DNA of 64,000 nt, taken from positions 4,958,001 through 5,022,000 of the forward strand of contig NW_024464918.1 of assembly GCF_017591425.1 (NCBI RefSeq), read 5' to 3'. Below are positions 12,961 through 23,279 of the stretch, piece by piece (position 1 is the stretch's first letter; every line of letters begins with the position of its first letter). This stretch comes from Ochotona curzoniae (taxonomy: Eukaryota > Chordata > Mammalia > Lagomorpha > Ochotonidae). The notes beneath the pieces are model-generated. The model did no database searches. It had not been told where the DNA came from and worked only from the letters and a program-made list of their open reading frames with translations. Made by a program: the position numbers and the translations under genes.

Positions 12961-13640
12961 AATTGATTTGCTTGACTCAGAACCCTAACCATGCAGGAAA
13001 TCATAGGTTCCATGGTCTGACCGTGGAGTGCATGTGTCAGCTGAGTCTTCTCAGTGGCTTAGACAGAGCAGTGGACAGCATATCCAGATGTACATGGAGG
13101 ATATGGCAGTACACTGGAGCCTGCAGACGACACCTGGTACCATAACAGAGGATGGAGGACAGAACAAATTGATCAACTACTCCAGCCAAGAGTTGGCAGT
13201 GAATACCTGGGCAAATGGAGAATCTAAGGTGGAGTCTGGAGAGATTTCATCGTGATTGGAGAGGTGACATCAGCAACAATACAGAACTACTGAACTATCA
13301 AAACTGCTTGAGCAGGACCCTCAGAGCATGCCCCACTGACCCTTGGATGGTTGGGAGGCTGGGTGTGGCTTCTCCCCTTCCCCCAGATACAGGAAGGAAA
13401 AAAGAATGTCAAAATATGGTCTCACCCATTTTCCTAAAGCCCTTGACTCTTTGCACCCTAATCACATATGTAAAAAGTATCAAAAATAAAATTCATACAA
13501 TTAAAAAAAAAAAAGACCAAAGAAAGGAAATACCAACTTACCACAAACAAGAGTATTCTGGTAATGACCAAAATGGGAGAGAAGATGACAGTGGAGGAAT
13601 ACAAGCAAGCAATGACATGTCCAAAATGTGAAATTAAAGC
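12960..13640 (+). mobile_element. Downstream part of tandem-repeat element (L1 5' end or composite retroelement)
   Basis: Non-repetitive sequence continues the tandem block and runs into 'ataaaattcatacaattaaa' and an A12 run at about 13502-13513, followed by 'gaccaaagaaaggaaatacc'. A reading frame through 13215-13631 ends ...SGGIQASNDMSKM; another frame from 13566 reads MTKMGEKMTVEEYKQAMTCP. Either this is a lagomorph L1 5' UTR joined to the start of ORF1, with the rest missing, or a non-autonomous element with a tandem-repeat domain and a poly(A) end at 13513. I cannot decide by eye. Confidence 0.4.
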
Positions 13641-13798
13641 TTGGGAGAGTAAATATGTGATTTGGAGATCGTACAAACAAAAATGAGAGTCAAATTCTTT
13701 ACTGTAGATTCCAGATTTGTTTCAAACTTACTGGGTTTCTATCACAGGCCAGGAATACTCCACACTAGGAATTCAGGCTAAAAAAAGACACTATTAGG

Positions 13799-14070
13799 GG
13801 CTGGCATTGAGGTGCAATGGGTTAGCCACCAGTAGTACAGCATATCATAGTGTCAGTTTGGGTTCCAGCTTCACCACTTCTGATGCAACTCCCTACTGGT
13901 ACACTTGGGAAAGCACAGAAAATGGCCCAAATACTTGGGGCCCTGTAACCTACATGGGTGCCACTGTTCTAGCTGTTGCACACATTTGGCAGTGAGCCAG
14001 CAGATAGGAGATTTTCTTCACCTCTCCCTCTGCCACTCCACCTCCAAATAAATCTTAAAAAAAAAAAATA
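13799..14070 (+). repeat. C-type SINE, old
   Basis: 'ggggctggcattgaggtgca' to 'ctccaaataaatcttaaaa'. Full length, older subfamily. Confidence 0.85.
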
Positions 14071-14099
14071 AGACTTAATAGAGAATAAGATACTAAAAT

Positions 14100-14352
14100 C
14101 TATATAGTTTTTAAATGTTAATTTTTTTCTGTATTTTCATTCTACTTTGAAGAAACCCGGAATCAGGAACTCGATCCAGATGTCCAGCATGGGAAGCAGG
14201 GACCTGAGCACTGGATCCATCCCCTGCTGCCTTCTGGAATGTGCTTTATCAGGAAGCTGGAAGAGCAGGGAGAGCTTAGACTCAAACAAGAAAATGTGGT
14301 AGGAGATGAAGGCATCTCAAACAGCATGCTGACCACTGCACCCAGGCCCACT
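14100..14352 (-). repeat. C-type SINE, old, antisense
   Basis: 'ggaatcaggaactcgatcca' body and 'ctgaccactgcacccaggcc' head. The tail region is eroded. Confidence 0.65.
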
Positions 14353-14734
14353 CCTCCTACCGCACTTTAACAAGAGTCCCACATTATGCAGTATGTTCAT
14401 GAACCAAGGTGTTCAGGATTACCTAGAATAAAAGAGAACTACTTTGCAAATATACATATTAGTAGGCATAAAGTTTTAAAGAACCTTATCCTTACGGTTC
14501 TAGTAGTCACCAAATGTCGGTAAGAGCAGATTATCAACATCACTGTTGCACACTCTAAATTCAGTTACACTACTTTGCAAAACTTACAAGTCTCCCCCAC
14601 AATTGCAGGCAAAAATAAGGAAAACAAAATTAAGTTTGCCCACAGCTCTTACAGATTCAGAAATCCTGTTACTTATGGAAACATCTAAAAGGAAGAAACG
14701 ATATGATCATATGGGTATCAAAACTATTTTTCTT
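14353..14734. other. Unassigned intronic sequence
   Basis: Nothing recognised. Confidence 0.5.
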
Positions 14735-15026
14735 TAAGATTTATTTATGTATTTGAAAGGCAAAGTTAGAAAGTAACAAAAAGACCGTACATCTGCTGTT
14801 TCACTCCTAAATGGCTGTAAAAACTAGACTGGACCAGGCCGAAGCCAAGAGGCAGAAGCTTCATTGTGTCTCCCACATGGAACCTGGGCCATCTTCAGCT
14901 GCTTTTCAGGGGACACTGGAGGGAGTCACACCTACACAGGAGCACCGGGCGTTGTCCAGTCTCCCATATTGGATATCAGTGCTGCAAATGGTGGCTTAAT
15001 CCATCATGCCACAATGCTAGCCCTCA
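14735..15026 (-). repeat. C-type SINE, antisense
   Basis: 'aagatttatttatgtatttg' tail, ends 'atgccacaatgctagccct'. Nearly full length. Confidence 0.85.
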
Positions 15027-15079
15027 GAATTATTTTTGTATAGAAAAAAACTTGAATCATCACTTTCCACATCTATGAC

Positions 15080-15310
15080 TCCTGATTTCCAAGATATCAC
15101 AAATTCTCAGGGTGGATTTCAATGCCATTCAGGAGCTGAACTTGTACCCCCGACACTCCTCATGCCCTAATTCTCCTGCCTAATTTTGTGTCCCACATCT
15201 ACACTCTTGTTCCCAGTTTTTAACCATTCTTTAAGTTTCACCTACTCTTGTAAGTTCCCTAATGAAGCCGAGTCTCATCTACACGCATCATTCAGCCCCT
15301 TAACCCTAAA
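15080..15310 (+). repeat. Possible L2 fragment
   Basis: Pyrimidine-rich text with 'ctactcttgtaagttcccta' and related L2-like phrases; weak. Confidence 0.3.
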
Positions 15311-16168
15311 CTGTGGAAGACTTTCTACCATTGCTACCTGCCCTCCTGCCAGATGCATCTGCGCAGGCCTGTAGAGGCTTGTAGGCACAGGAACAGACTG
15401 GGAGCTGGTCAGTCTTTACAGTGTTCACCCATAAAACCGTCAAGTACACAAACCAAGTCCTTAGAGTACGATGTGCCTTTAGAGCACAAGTTACCCACAT
15501 ACACAACCTACTCCTAATGCCCATGCACTGTGAAGGCATTCTCCAGACACCGTACATCCCAGAGTTCAAGAGCCCTACACTTAGAACACATGACAATAAT
15601 GACGCCTTTAGTTCCTTTTTAACTCTAATCTTCATTTGTGTAATTTGCACTTCCAACTCCAAGAACATTTTTAGCAGGAAGGAAGCTGGAAGGAAGAAAA
15701 TCGAGGTGTTTGAATTCTGTAGTATCCCAATTCCTGAGAGCCTAAAACCAGGCTGACCAGCTCTCAAGGCACACAGTCTACTAGACAGGGCAGTTTTTAA
15801 CACATCATGAAAACAAAACTGAACAAAACAAAACTTGTCTTGAAAGCACCAGCCCTATTCTGAGATCATGAGTAAATCTGTAAAGTATAAGCTTCCTCCA
15901 AAGAAGCTGGCTGATGACTGCAGAAACGGGACACGGAGCGTTTTTATTATTACTTTCAGTTTAACAACAACATATATGGAAATTCAAAAGAAAATCCACA
16001 TAAAATCTCACCACAACAGATAAAACCATTTCCCAATTTCCATACAACACCAGCATGCAAATTACAGGCAAAGACGGGATCTTAAAGCATGGGAAAGCAA
16101 AAATTGTTTACAAAATATACTTCAACAACTATCTTCCAAAGATGAATTGCAATTATAGCTCTACACCA
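15311..16168. other. Unassigned intronic sequence
   Basis: Contains an open minus-strand frame (15803-15306) with no recognisable protein and no splice context. Nothing else seen. Confidence 0.4.
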
Positions 16169-16179
16169 ACAGAACTCTC

Positions 16180-16518
16180 CTTTTTAAAAAACATTCTATT
16201 TATTTTTATTTGAAAGATAGATATACAGAGAGGAGGAGAGACAGAGAGGAAGATCCTCTGTCTGTTGATTTATTGCCCAAGTAGCTGCAACAGCTGGACC
16301 TGCACCGATCCAAAGCCAGGAGCCTGAGGCCTCCCCCTGGTCTCCCATGCAAAGGCAGGGTCCTAGGGGGCTTTGGACCATCCTCCATTGCTTTCCCAGC
16401 CCACAAGCAGAGAGCTGGAAGGGAAGCAGGGCTTCTGGGATTAGAACTGTCGCCCATACAGAATCCCAGCACGAGCAAGGAAAGGACTTTAGCTACTAGG
16501 TTACCTCACAGGACTCCC
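16180..16518 (-). repeat. C-type SINE, full length, antisense, with target duplication
   Basis: Flanked by acagaactctc at 16169-16179 and 16519-16529 (exact 11 bp). The tail reads 'ttctatttatttttatttga'. A fairly young copy. Confidence 0.93.
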
Positions 16519-16830
16519 ACAGAACTCTCTTAATAAGAAACTCCTTCCTCTAAAATATTATCTTAACCAAATTAGGAGACAGTAAAAGCAGGAACAAAGT
16601 TACCAAAAGCATGACTCTACAAGAACTGAACAAAAACCTCCCCCCTCAGCTTCCCAAGGTTAAAAAAAAAGTTAAAAAAAAAAACTAAATTTAGCCCAGA
16701 ACTGGTTATTTATGAAAAACCCAAGAATGCTATGATTACGCCATCTTACCAAACTGTGAAATAATAAAAGCAATGCGAATATGAAGGTGACCTACGAGAC
16801 TGAAAGATCAGCTGGTCCAAACAATCTAGA

Positions 16831-17165
16831 TTTTTTTTTTTTTGAAAGATTTACTTGTGGAATAACTGGCAGGAGGGCAGGCAGGGGTGAGCGGGTGCAG
16901 AGAGAGAGAGGAGCTCCAACTCTGGTTTGCTCTCCCAAACGGCCATAACAGACAGGACTGTGCCAGGCTCAGGTCAGCAGCTCCATCCTGGCCTCCCACA
17001 AGGGTTGCAGGGCCCGAGCACAGAGCCATCTTCCGCTGCCTTCCCAGGCACAGACAGGAAAGTGGACAGGAACCAGAACGCAGGACTCAACTCAGCACCC
17101 TGAATATGGAATGCCAACATCACAAGCAGTGGTTTAACCCAATGACCACAACACAAACCCTAAAA
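16831..17165 (-). repeat. C-type SINE, antisense
   Basis: T12 tail, body 'cactgtgccaggctcaggtc' type, head near 'caatgaccacaacacaaacc'. Short flanking repeat aatctag on both sides (before the T run and at about 17165-17171). Confidence 0.75.
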
Positions 17166-17329
17166 ATCTAGTTTTTAATAATTTTTTTCTCAGGTTCTAA
17201 ACCTTAATCTTCCATTTAGTGAACACAGCCCTCAGATTCAGAGCCTAATTATAGGTTGAAAAGTGTGGCTTCAGGAATAAGATGAATATTCCGCTTTTAA
17301 CTCCAGAAGAGATAAAGGAAATGGGTTGG

Positions 17330-17590
17330 GGCAATGTCAGACCTAGCGGTTAGGAGTACCTGGCTTTGACACCGCATCCTAGCTTCCTGCTAACACAGAC
17401 AGAACCTGGAGGACAGGGCCACAGCCCAAGTGCTTGGGCTCCTGCCACTCAGGTGGGAGACCAGGACTGAGTTCCTGGCTCCCAACCTCAGCTGAGTCTG
17501 CCCACTGCAGGCATCTGGGGAATGAACACACAGACAGGACAGATTTTTCTTTTTCCTTGTCAAACACAACTTTAAAGAAAAAATAAAGCA
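17330..17590 (+). repeat. C-type SINE, old
   Basis: 'ctagcggttaggagtacctg' head to 'actttaaagaaaaaataaa'. Confidence 0.65.
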
Positions 17591-17599
17591 GGGAGGAGG

Positions 17600-17920
17600 G
17601 TCAGGGTATTAGCTCAACTGGCTAACCCTCTACCACCAAGCACAAGCATCCCACTTAGGTGCCAGTTCCTGTCCCAGTTGCTCCACTTCCCATCCAGCTC
17701 CCTGCTTACTTACGGCCTGGGAAAGCAGTGGAGGACGGCTCAGAGCATTGGGACCTTGCACCTGCATGGGAGACCGGGAAGAAATGCCCGGCTCCTAGTT
17801 TTGGATCAGTTCAGCTTTGGCTGTTGCAGCCATTTGGGAGTGAAGTGGTCAATGGAAGATCCTTGTCTCTCCTCTCTGTGGATCTGCCTTTCAAATAAAA
17901 GTAATTAATTTCTTAAAAGA
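17600..17920 (+). repeat. C-type SINE
   Basis: 'ggtcagggtattagctcaac' to 'tgcctttcaaataaaagtaa'. Full length, older than the pika-specific group. Confidence 0.85.
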
Positions 17921-17969
17921 GAAAAAGAAGAAAAAACAGACATAGGTCAACTTGTGAGAGTTCCTCATC

Positions 17970-18125
17970 TTCTCGGCGGGGAAGCTGTATCTGTGCGTTG
18001 CGTCTCCGTGGGCGCCACCTTCCCAGATACGCTCGGGAACATCCACGGGCGGAGATACCCACTCCTCACGCTGCCGCTGCGCTGACCAGCACTCTTCTCC
18101 CACGCCTCCGACCTCGTGCACACTA
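17970..18125. promoter_or_regulatory. CpG-dense patch inside intron 1
   Basis: About 17 CpG dinucleotides occur in roughly 155 bp, flanked by CpG-poor SINE-rich DNA. It lies 3.5 kb inside the gene from the main island. It could be an alternative first exon or promoter of SMAD5, or an intronic regulatory element. On the minus strand there are donor-like sequences (for example agtgg|gtatct) but none is decisive. Confidence 0.45.
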
Positions 18126-18434
18126 GCAAGCCACGGGATGAAGGTGTCCTAACAGCTGAAGAACTAAGCTGTTCGGTTTCTTTATGTGTCAAAAGTATGT
18201 GTGCATGCACACAAACACACAAACACAAGCCCTCCAGAATTAAAAAAAATACAATAACCCAGAGAAGCCTGATAAACCACAGAGTAAAGGTGCTCTAAGG
18301 AGCACACTCACTGTAGCTCCAACATTCCCCCACATGGGGTGCGCGTTACCAACATATCTAGTCATAAGAAACACAGACAAGCCAAACATAGAAAGTTTTT
18401 TGTTTGTTTGTTTTTTAAATTCAAAGCTTTCTCA

Positions 18435-18705
18435 AACTGGAGCTGAGGTAGTATAGCAGGCTAAACTGCTACTTGTGATAACTGAGGTAACAGCGGAGTC
18501 TCAGCCACTTGACTTGTGATCAAGCTTCCTGCCAGCTCCCTGGGACAGCAGCAAAGGACAGGTCAAGTGCAGGCCTCCCAGCACCCATACGGGAGACCCA
18601 GATGGAGTTCCTGGCTCCTGTTCCCAGCAGTTAAGGCTTTTAAGGAGTAAACTAGCAGATAACAGCTACCTCTCCCTTACTTTCACATAAATAAAAAGGA
18701 ACATT
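18435..18705 (+). repeat. C-type SINE, old
   Basis: 'gctgaggtagtatagcaggc' to 'tttcacataaataaaaagga'. Diverged and internally shortened. Confidence 0.65.
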
Positions 18706-18724
18706 TTTTTAAACATTTACTTAA

Positions 18725-19042
18725 AAAATTTTTTTAAGGTTTTATTTATTTTTATTGGAAAGTCAGATATACAGAGAATGAGAGACAGAGAATTGATTCA
18801 CTGCCCAAGCAGCCACAACAGCCGGAGCTGCGCTGATCCAAAGCCAGGAGCCCAGAGCCTCCCCCTGATATCCCACGCAAAGGCAAGGTCCCAGGGCTCT
18901 GGGCCTTCCTCCACTGCTTTCCCAGGCCAAAAGCAAAGAGCTGGATGGGAAGCAGAGCCACTGGGACACGAACTGGAGTCCATATGGGATCCTGGCACAT
19001 GAAAGACAAGGACAACAGTCAGTAGGCTACTGCACTGGGCTC
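18725..19042 (-). repeat. C-type SINE, antisense, fairly young
   Basis: 'ttatttatttttattggaaa' tail; ends 'ggctactgcactgggctc'. Close to the youngest subfamily. Confidence 0.9.
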
Positions 19043-20479
19043 AGAACTTTTTTTTTTTAGAGCTCTTGAAACTACTGGTAATATTAACAGTTATGTAAAC
19101 ACACAATCAAAAAATTTATGTGAAACAGATTTTTACATGGTATTTCAATTTAAGTTACCAAAAATTAAACTGTTTCCTGATCATTGCCTAGTCTTCCAAA
19201 ACACTAGTCTTTGATTTGACCAAGTTACAAATCTGTTTCCAGTTGTGAGGGAAAACACACTGCCTCTGTTTAACGCAAAAGACAAAAAAGATCATCCCTG
19301 CAAATCATAATGTTTGGGTTCATGATGAAAACAGGAAACAGACAGGCTGCCCAGGTCTAATTACAGTTATAGTCTAATGTGCCATCAGGTTCAGCCAAGC
19401 ATTAAAACTTGGGGAAGACAGGAGGCACAATTCACTTGCCTGTACCTTGTTACAGAATGCAACTTTTAATAACACTCCCAGCAACAAGTTACATAACCAA
19501 CAGTAAACAAGGATCTGATTTAAACCTCATTAGTAATAACATTTTGCCACTGTTTCTCACTTAAATTAATAGCTGACTTTGCCAGCAGGGAAAGAAACAC
19601 AGGATTTATCAATCCAACCATTTTTATGGTGTCGATCACAAAGACCCAAACAGGGTACTACGAGAGCAGAAAAGAACCCCAGAAAGCACTTTGTGAGGTT
19701 TTCATCCAGTGCGCTACTCTCTTCCACCTTGCCCCAGACTTCATCCTATAGGTGCATTTGAAACTAACCTACTCGGTGCTGCCTATTGCAGGTACTGTTC
19801 AAGAAGGAATGGATGCAAAAGAAAGCTATGGGGGAAGCTGATGGAGTAGAGTAGTTATATAAAAGAAACTGACCTGGCTGGCAACAATGTTACAGGGAGA
19901 ACATGCAATTACACACAAAAACTAAGTTTTGACAACCTAAACAATGTTACAACATTTATGAAAACTAAATTTTGTTAAGTTGCCTCTTTCAAGTTGATTG
20001 ATACTTTTTAATTTGGTGCACCTTAGAGGAAGAAAAAACAGTTACAGAAAAGGTAACTTCTTACTTTGGGATCTGGGACACATTTCCTAATGACATCGAG
20101 ATCAAAGTATTCAACTGTCATCTGGACTATTATTTCCCCAACTAACACCACCACCTTCACATGTTTAGAAACAGTTTAACGGGGCTATCTTCCAACTTAA
20201 AAACTAAAAAAAGTTCATTCACTGTGGGCACTTCACGTCCCCGAAGAAAATTCAAAGGTTCCGATTTTTTAAAAGAATCTTCATCAAGGAGCCAAAGACC
20301 CCTTACCTTGGCTAGGCAGAGGAGGGCTCACCATCGCCTCCAGCAGCCCTGACCCAGGGGCTGGATAAGGACACCTCGGGCAGTGCCAGGTAACAAGGCA
20401 TAATGTGACAATCCCAACCAGACTTCAAAACTTTTTCCACAGAAAAGATAAGGTCAACAAGATACATTTAGCACCACAC
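19043..20479. other. SINE-free promoter-proximal part of intron 1
   Basis: About 1.4 kb with no SINE, in contrast to the dense insertions before it. Such depletion is usual beside promoters. I could not identify an exon. Confidence 0.5.
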
Positions 20480-21614
20480 CCAGTCAAAGGCACACGCAGC
20501 GGCTGTGCTCCCCCCTCCCCCCACTGCGCCCCACCCCGGACCTCCAGCTGGTCAGGAAACACTGTCTCTCACAATGAGATAACCCGGCTAGGCTCAGGGT
20601 GTTCGGGCATTCCGCACCTCCAGGCCCGAAGAAAAACGACCACTCTCCAGTGCCACCCAAGCCAGAACTGGAACTCTGTTAGGAAACGGGCATACGTCCA
20701 AAACACCCCGACTATCCTCGCCCCAGTTCCTATTCCACTTTTTTCTGCCCCCCCGCCGCCCTCTCGCACGGAGACTCTGTTTTGACTACTGAGCATGCTC
20801 CGACTTAAGACAGGCGCCACTTGGAGTTTTCAAAGCTTAAGCTCCAAACTCCACGTAATAACAGCGGCTGGAAGGGGGGAGGGGGACGGGGGGCCTGGAG
20901 CCCAGCTCCGAGTAGGGATGCCCAAGTTGGGGGTGCGGAGTTGGGGCGGGGGAGGCCAAGGTAAAATGAATCCCCCACCCCCGCTGCGGCGCTCCCCTTC
21001 CAGCCTTGCAGGGGCTTCCGGGAAGCCCAAAGGATCTCCGCAGTGTGGGTGGGGGAGGAAAAAAAAAAACTTACAGGGCAAGTGGCGGAAACCGGGGCTA
21101 ACGACCAGCTGCGCGCAGTAGCAGGTCCCAAGTGCCCGGAGTGTAATTCCCACCGATAAGCACGGATCCTTATCTCGCCAACACAAAGCGACGGCCGCTC
21201 GGACTCGTCCAGCCGGGGGGACGGCTGTCGGGCGGCAGCCCTTTCGGGCCGGGAGCGAGGCGAGTGCTTCGAGAACACGGCGCCCCAGCAGCTGACGGCC
21301 CTGCGCCCCGCCACAAACCGGGCTCCCCCTCCACACACACACACACGCACGCGCGCGACGGGGCCCCTCCGTCTCCATCGGCGGGCGCGGCGGGCCGGAA
21401 CGTGTGCCAGCGCCAGCCCCTCGTCTCCCAGCCGCCCGGGCCCGCGGGCGAGGCCTCCGTCGCGACCGCCAGGACCGCAACAGGCCCGGCTTCGGCCTAC
21501 CCTCCCGTCCCGCAGGCCCCGGGCCGTTTCCGCTCCGCACGCCCCCGCCGGCCCACCCCGCGACCGCGCTCGCCCCCGCGCCCCGGGGCCCGCCACGCTC
21601 ACTCACGCACTCAC

Positions 21615-21700
21615 CCGCAGAGCTGGGCGCGCTTCCACTCGCTGCAACTTTATTAGCAGCCCGGTCCCGGGACACGCGTACGGCGTCCGCTCGCCCAGGA
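21615..21700 (-). other. SMAD5: Probable SMAD5 noncoding exon 1 (3' end defined)
   Basis: Inside the CpG island the minus strand reads ...ccagctctgcgg|gtgagtgcgtgagtg, a strong splice donor with the exon ending at 21615. Upstream of it is a sequence with GCTAATAAAGTTGCAGCGAG that looks like a 5' UTR exon. No convincing ATG start belongs to it. The 5' end (transcription start) cannot be fixed by eye; 21700 is a placeholder. Joined to the acceptor at 1338 this gives an intron of about 20.3 kb. Confidence 0.65.
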
Positions 21701-21760
21701 CCCGGATGAGGGAGGGAGGGAGCGAGGGAAGGAGCCTGGGAGGACACCCCGCTTGGATCG

Positions 21761-21770
21761 GCGCATGCGC
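21761..21770. promoter_or_regulatory. NRF1-type palindrome
   Basis: The sequence gcgcatgcgc is a perfect palindrome matching the NRF1 consensus. It lies about 150 bp upstream of the exon 1 donor, where a core-promoter NRF1 site would be expected. Confidence 0.6.
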
Positions 21771-22000
21771 GCTGAGGCCCGAGTGACCGCGGCTGGACCG
21801 AGGGCGGGCCCGCAGCGCCGGCGGCGGCCGGAGGAAGCCTCGCGCTGGGCCGCGCGCCAGCCAAGCCCGGTTTCCGAGCAGCCCAGGCTTCTCGGGCCTG
21901 GAAGCGGGAGTCTGCCACAGTTGGCAGCCGGGGCTTCACATTGTCAAGAAAGGACGGCTTGGATAGAAACATAAAATGCGAAAACATCTTTCGAGGCGCC

Positions 22001-22005
22001 ATTGG
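22001..22005 (-). promoter_or_regulatory. CCAAT box candidate
   Basis: Plus-strand attgg reads CCAAT on the SMAD5 strand. It is at the upstream edge of the island, almost 400 bp from the exon 1 donor. The motif is short and could be chance. Confidence 0.25.
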
Positions 22006-22413
22006 CCCCTTTTGAGATATCCGTTCATGCATAAATCTGAACGAAGAGAATTGTCTCTGCTAAGGTACACGTTTCTGACCCCTTACATCTGAAGCCCTGC
22101 CCAATGGAGACGCAGATATGGGCGGCAGCGGAAGATGGCCCCAGGATGCGGGCACCTGTGGAACCAGGGTCAAGGTCTTTAATAAAGAATAACACACAAA
22201 TCAAAATTAGAGTCATTTTGGAAATCTGTCTCTCACATCCTAATGCAATAAGGAGTCCAGGGGAATTCTACCTTCAAAACCGAGTTCCGTCTGACCCTTT
22301 CTTTTCACCTCAGCTGCCACCTACGCGGCAGGGTGCAAGGTTCATCTCATTCGACACACAAAAGGCCGCCTGTGCTCCAGGCTGCAGCCATCTGAACACG
22401 TGCTGAGGAAGTC

Positions 22414-22471
22414 TAGCATTAGGGTATAGCTGTCAGAGGTATATAGCATTAGGGTATAGCTGTGACAGAGG
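22414..22471 (+). repeat. Two-copy tandem duplication
   Basis: The 20-mer tagcattagggtatagctgt occurs at 22414-22433 and 22444-22463, each followed by cagaggt. The period is 30 bp. Confidence 0.9.
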
Positions 22472-22673
22472 TCTGACAAGGAAGGACAGGGTGGGGAGCC
22501 AGGGAGGGCTTGCTCCCACCTGAGGGCACAGCTGTCCCCCCACCAGCTGCCACCATGGGCAAATAATGGAAGAAGGGCCCTGTGTTAGCTAATCATTTGA
22601 TTTTTTTTTTTTGTCAATTAAAGCAGAAAGTTTGTATTTTTATGGAAAAAGTTCAGTATTTTTAGAAAGATTT

Positions 22674-22735
22674 TAGGGGCCAGTGTTATAGGTAGCGGTT
22701 AACCCTCTGCCTGCAGTGGAGTATGGTCAGAATAA
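22674..22735 (+). repeat. C-type SINE, 5' fragment
   Basis: 'ggggccagtgttataggtag' and 'accctctgcctgcagtgg'. Head only. Confidence 0.7.
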
Positions 22736-22811
22736 GTCATAACTAGTAATAAGGAAAATGACCCTAATGTTTATACCTTAAGTACTAAGAGTATTTGAAA
22801 ATATTAATATG

Positions 22812-23110
22812 CAGGCTGGCACAATGGCTCAGTTGGCTAATCCTCCCATTTGGCGCTGGGATCCCATTTTGGGTGTCAGTTCGTGTCCCAGCTGCTCCAC
22901 TTCCATGATATGTGGCCTGGGAAAGCAGTAGAGGATGGCCCAAGTCCTTGGATCCCTGCATCTGCATGGGAAACCCAGGAAAAGCGCCTGGCTCCTGGCT
23001 TCAGATGGGTTTAGCTCCAGCTGTTGTGGCCATCTGGGAAATGAACTAGCAGATGGAAGACCCCTCTCTATATCTCTTTACCTTTCAAACAGAAATAAAT
23101 CTTAAAAGGT
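22812..23110 (+). repeat. C-type SINE
   Basis: 'ggctggcacaatggctcagt' to 'cagaaataaatcttaaaagg'. Full length, older subfamily. Confidence 0.88.
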
Positions 23111-23114
23111 TCTC

Positions 23115-23158
23115 AAAATATTTTATTTATCTGAGTGACAGAAAGAGGGGTAGACTCA
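23115..23158 (-). repeat. C-type SINE, antisense 3' end fragment
   Basis: 'aaatattttatttatctgag' to 'gaaagaggggtagactcact'. This is only the tail end; the repeat array that follows grew in or replaced the rest. Confidence 0.5.
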
Positions 23159-23266
23159 CTCTCCATGTCTCTCCCGCTCTCCATGTCTCTCCCGCTCTCC
23201 ATGTCTCTCCCGCTCTCCATGTCTCTCCTGCTCTCCATGTCTCTCCCACTCTCTATGTCTCTCTCT
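23159..23266 (+). repeat. 18-bp minisatellite, six copies
   Basis: The unit ctctccatgtctctcccg is repeated six times. Copies 1-3 are identical; 4-6 have one or two changes. Because 18 is divisible by three it reads as a Leu-Ser-Met-Ser-Leu-Pro repeat, which is an artefact. Confidence 0.97.
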
Positions 23267-23279
23267 CCCCTTTTCTTCC

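Larger units (their letters stand above)
1338..21614 (-). other. SMAD5: SMAD5 intron 1 (about 20 kb)
   Basis: This is bounded by the acceptor at 1338/1339 and the donor at 21614/21613, both minus strand and both GT-AG. It is densely filled with C-type SINEs, listed separately, plus L1, L2 and MIR relics. A further noncoding exon inside it is possible, but I could not identify one. Confidence 0.7.
20480..21920. promoter_or_regulatory. SMAD5: CpG island / SMAD5 promoter
   Basis: GC content and CpG density rise sharply from about 20.48 kb and are highest at 20.88-21.90 kb, with many GGGCGG-like and CCCCGCCC-like boxes, in an otherwise CpG-poor window. The island brackets the exon 1 donor at 21615. 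It lacks an obvious TATA box, as expected of a housekeeping promoter. Long open frames here on both strands (for example 400 codons on the minus strand) come from stop-poor GC-rich DNA and are not genes. A divergent antisense transcript such as human SMAD5-AS1 could start here on the plus strand, but the sequence alone does not show it. Confidence 0.9.
21921..22673. other. Region immediately upstream of the SMAD5 promoter
   Basis: Mostly unique sequence. It includes the short tandem duplication at 22414-22471. A short stretch near 22118-22165 (gcggaagatggccccag) resembles both a YY1/ETS cluster and a SINE body fragment, so I leave it unassigned. Confidence 0.4.

Noticed and set aside
20805..22032. 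Long minus-strand frames of 265 and 400 codons over the CpG island
   Set aside because: GC-rich DNA has few stops. The frames run across the exon 1 donor and are rich in Arg, Pro, Ala and Gly with no domain, so they are not coding.
22104..22165. YY1/ETS-like gcggaagatggcc beside the promoter
   Set aside because: The same words occur in C-SINE bodies (agaagatggcccaag), so it may be a repeat fragment.
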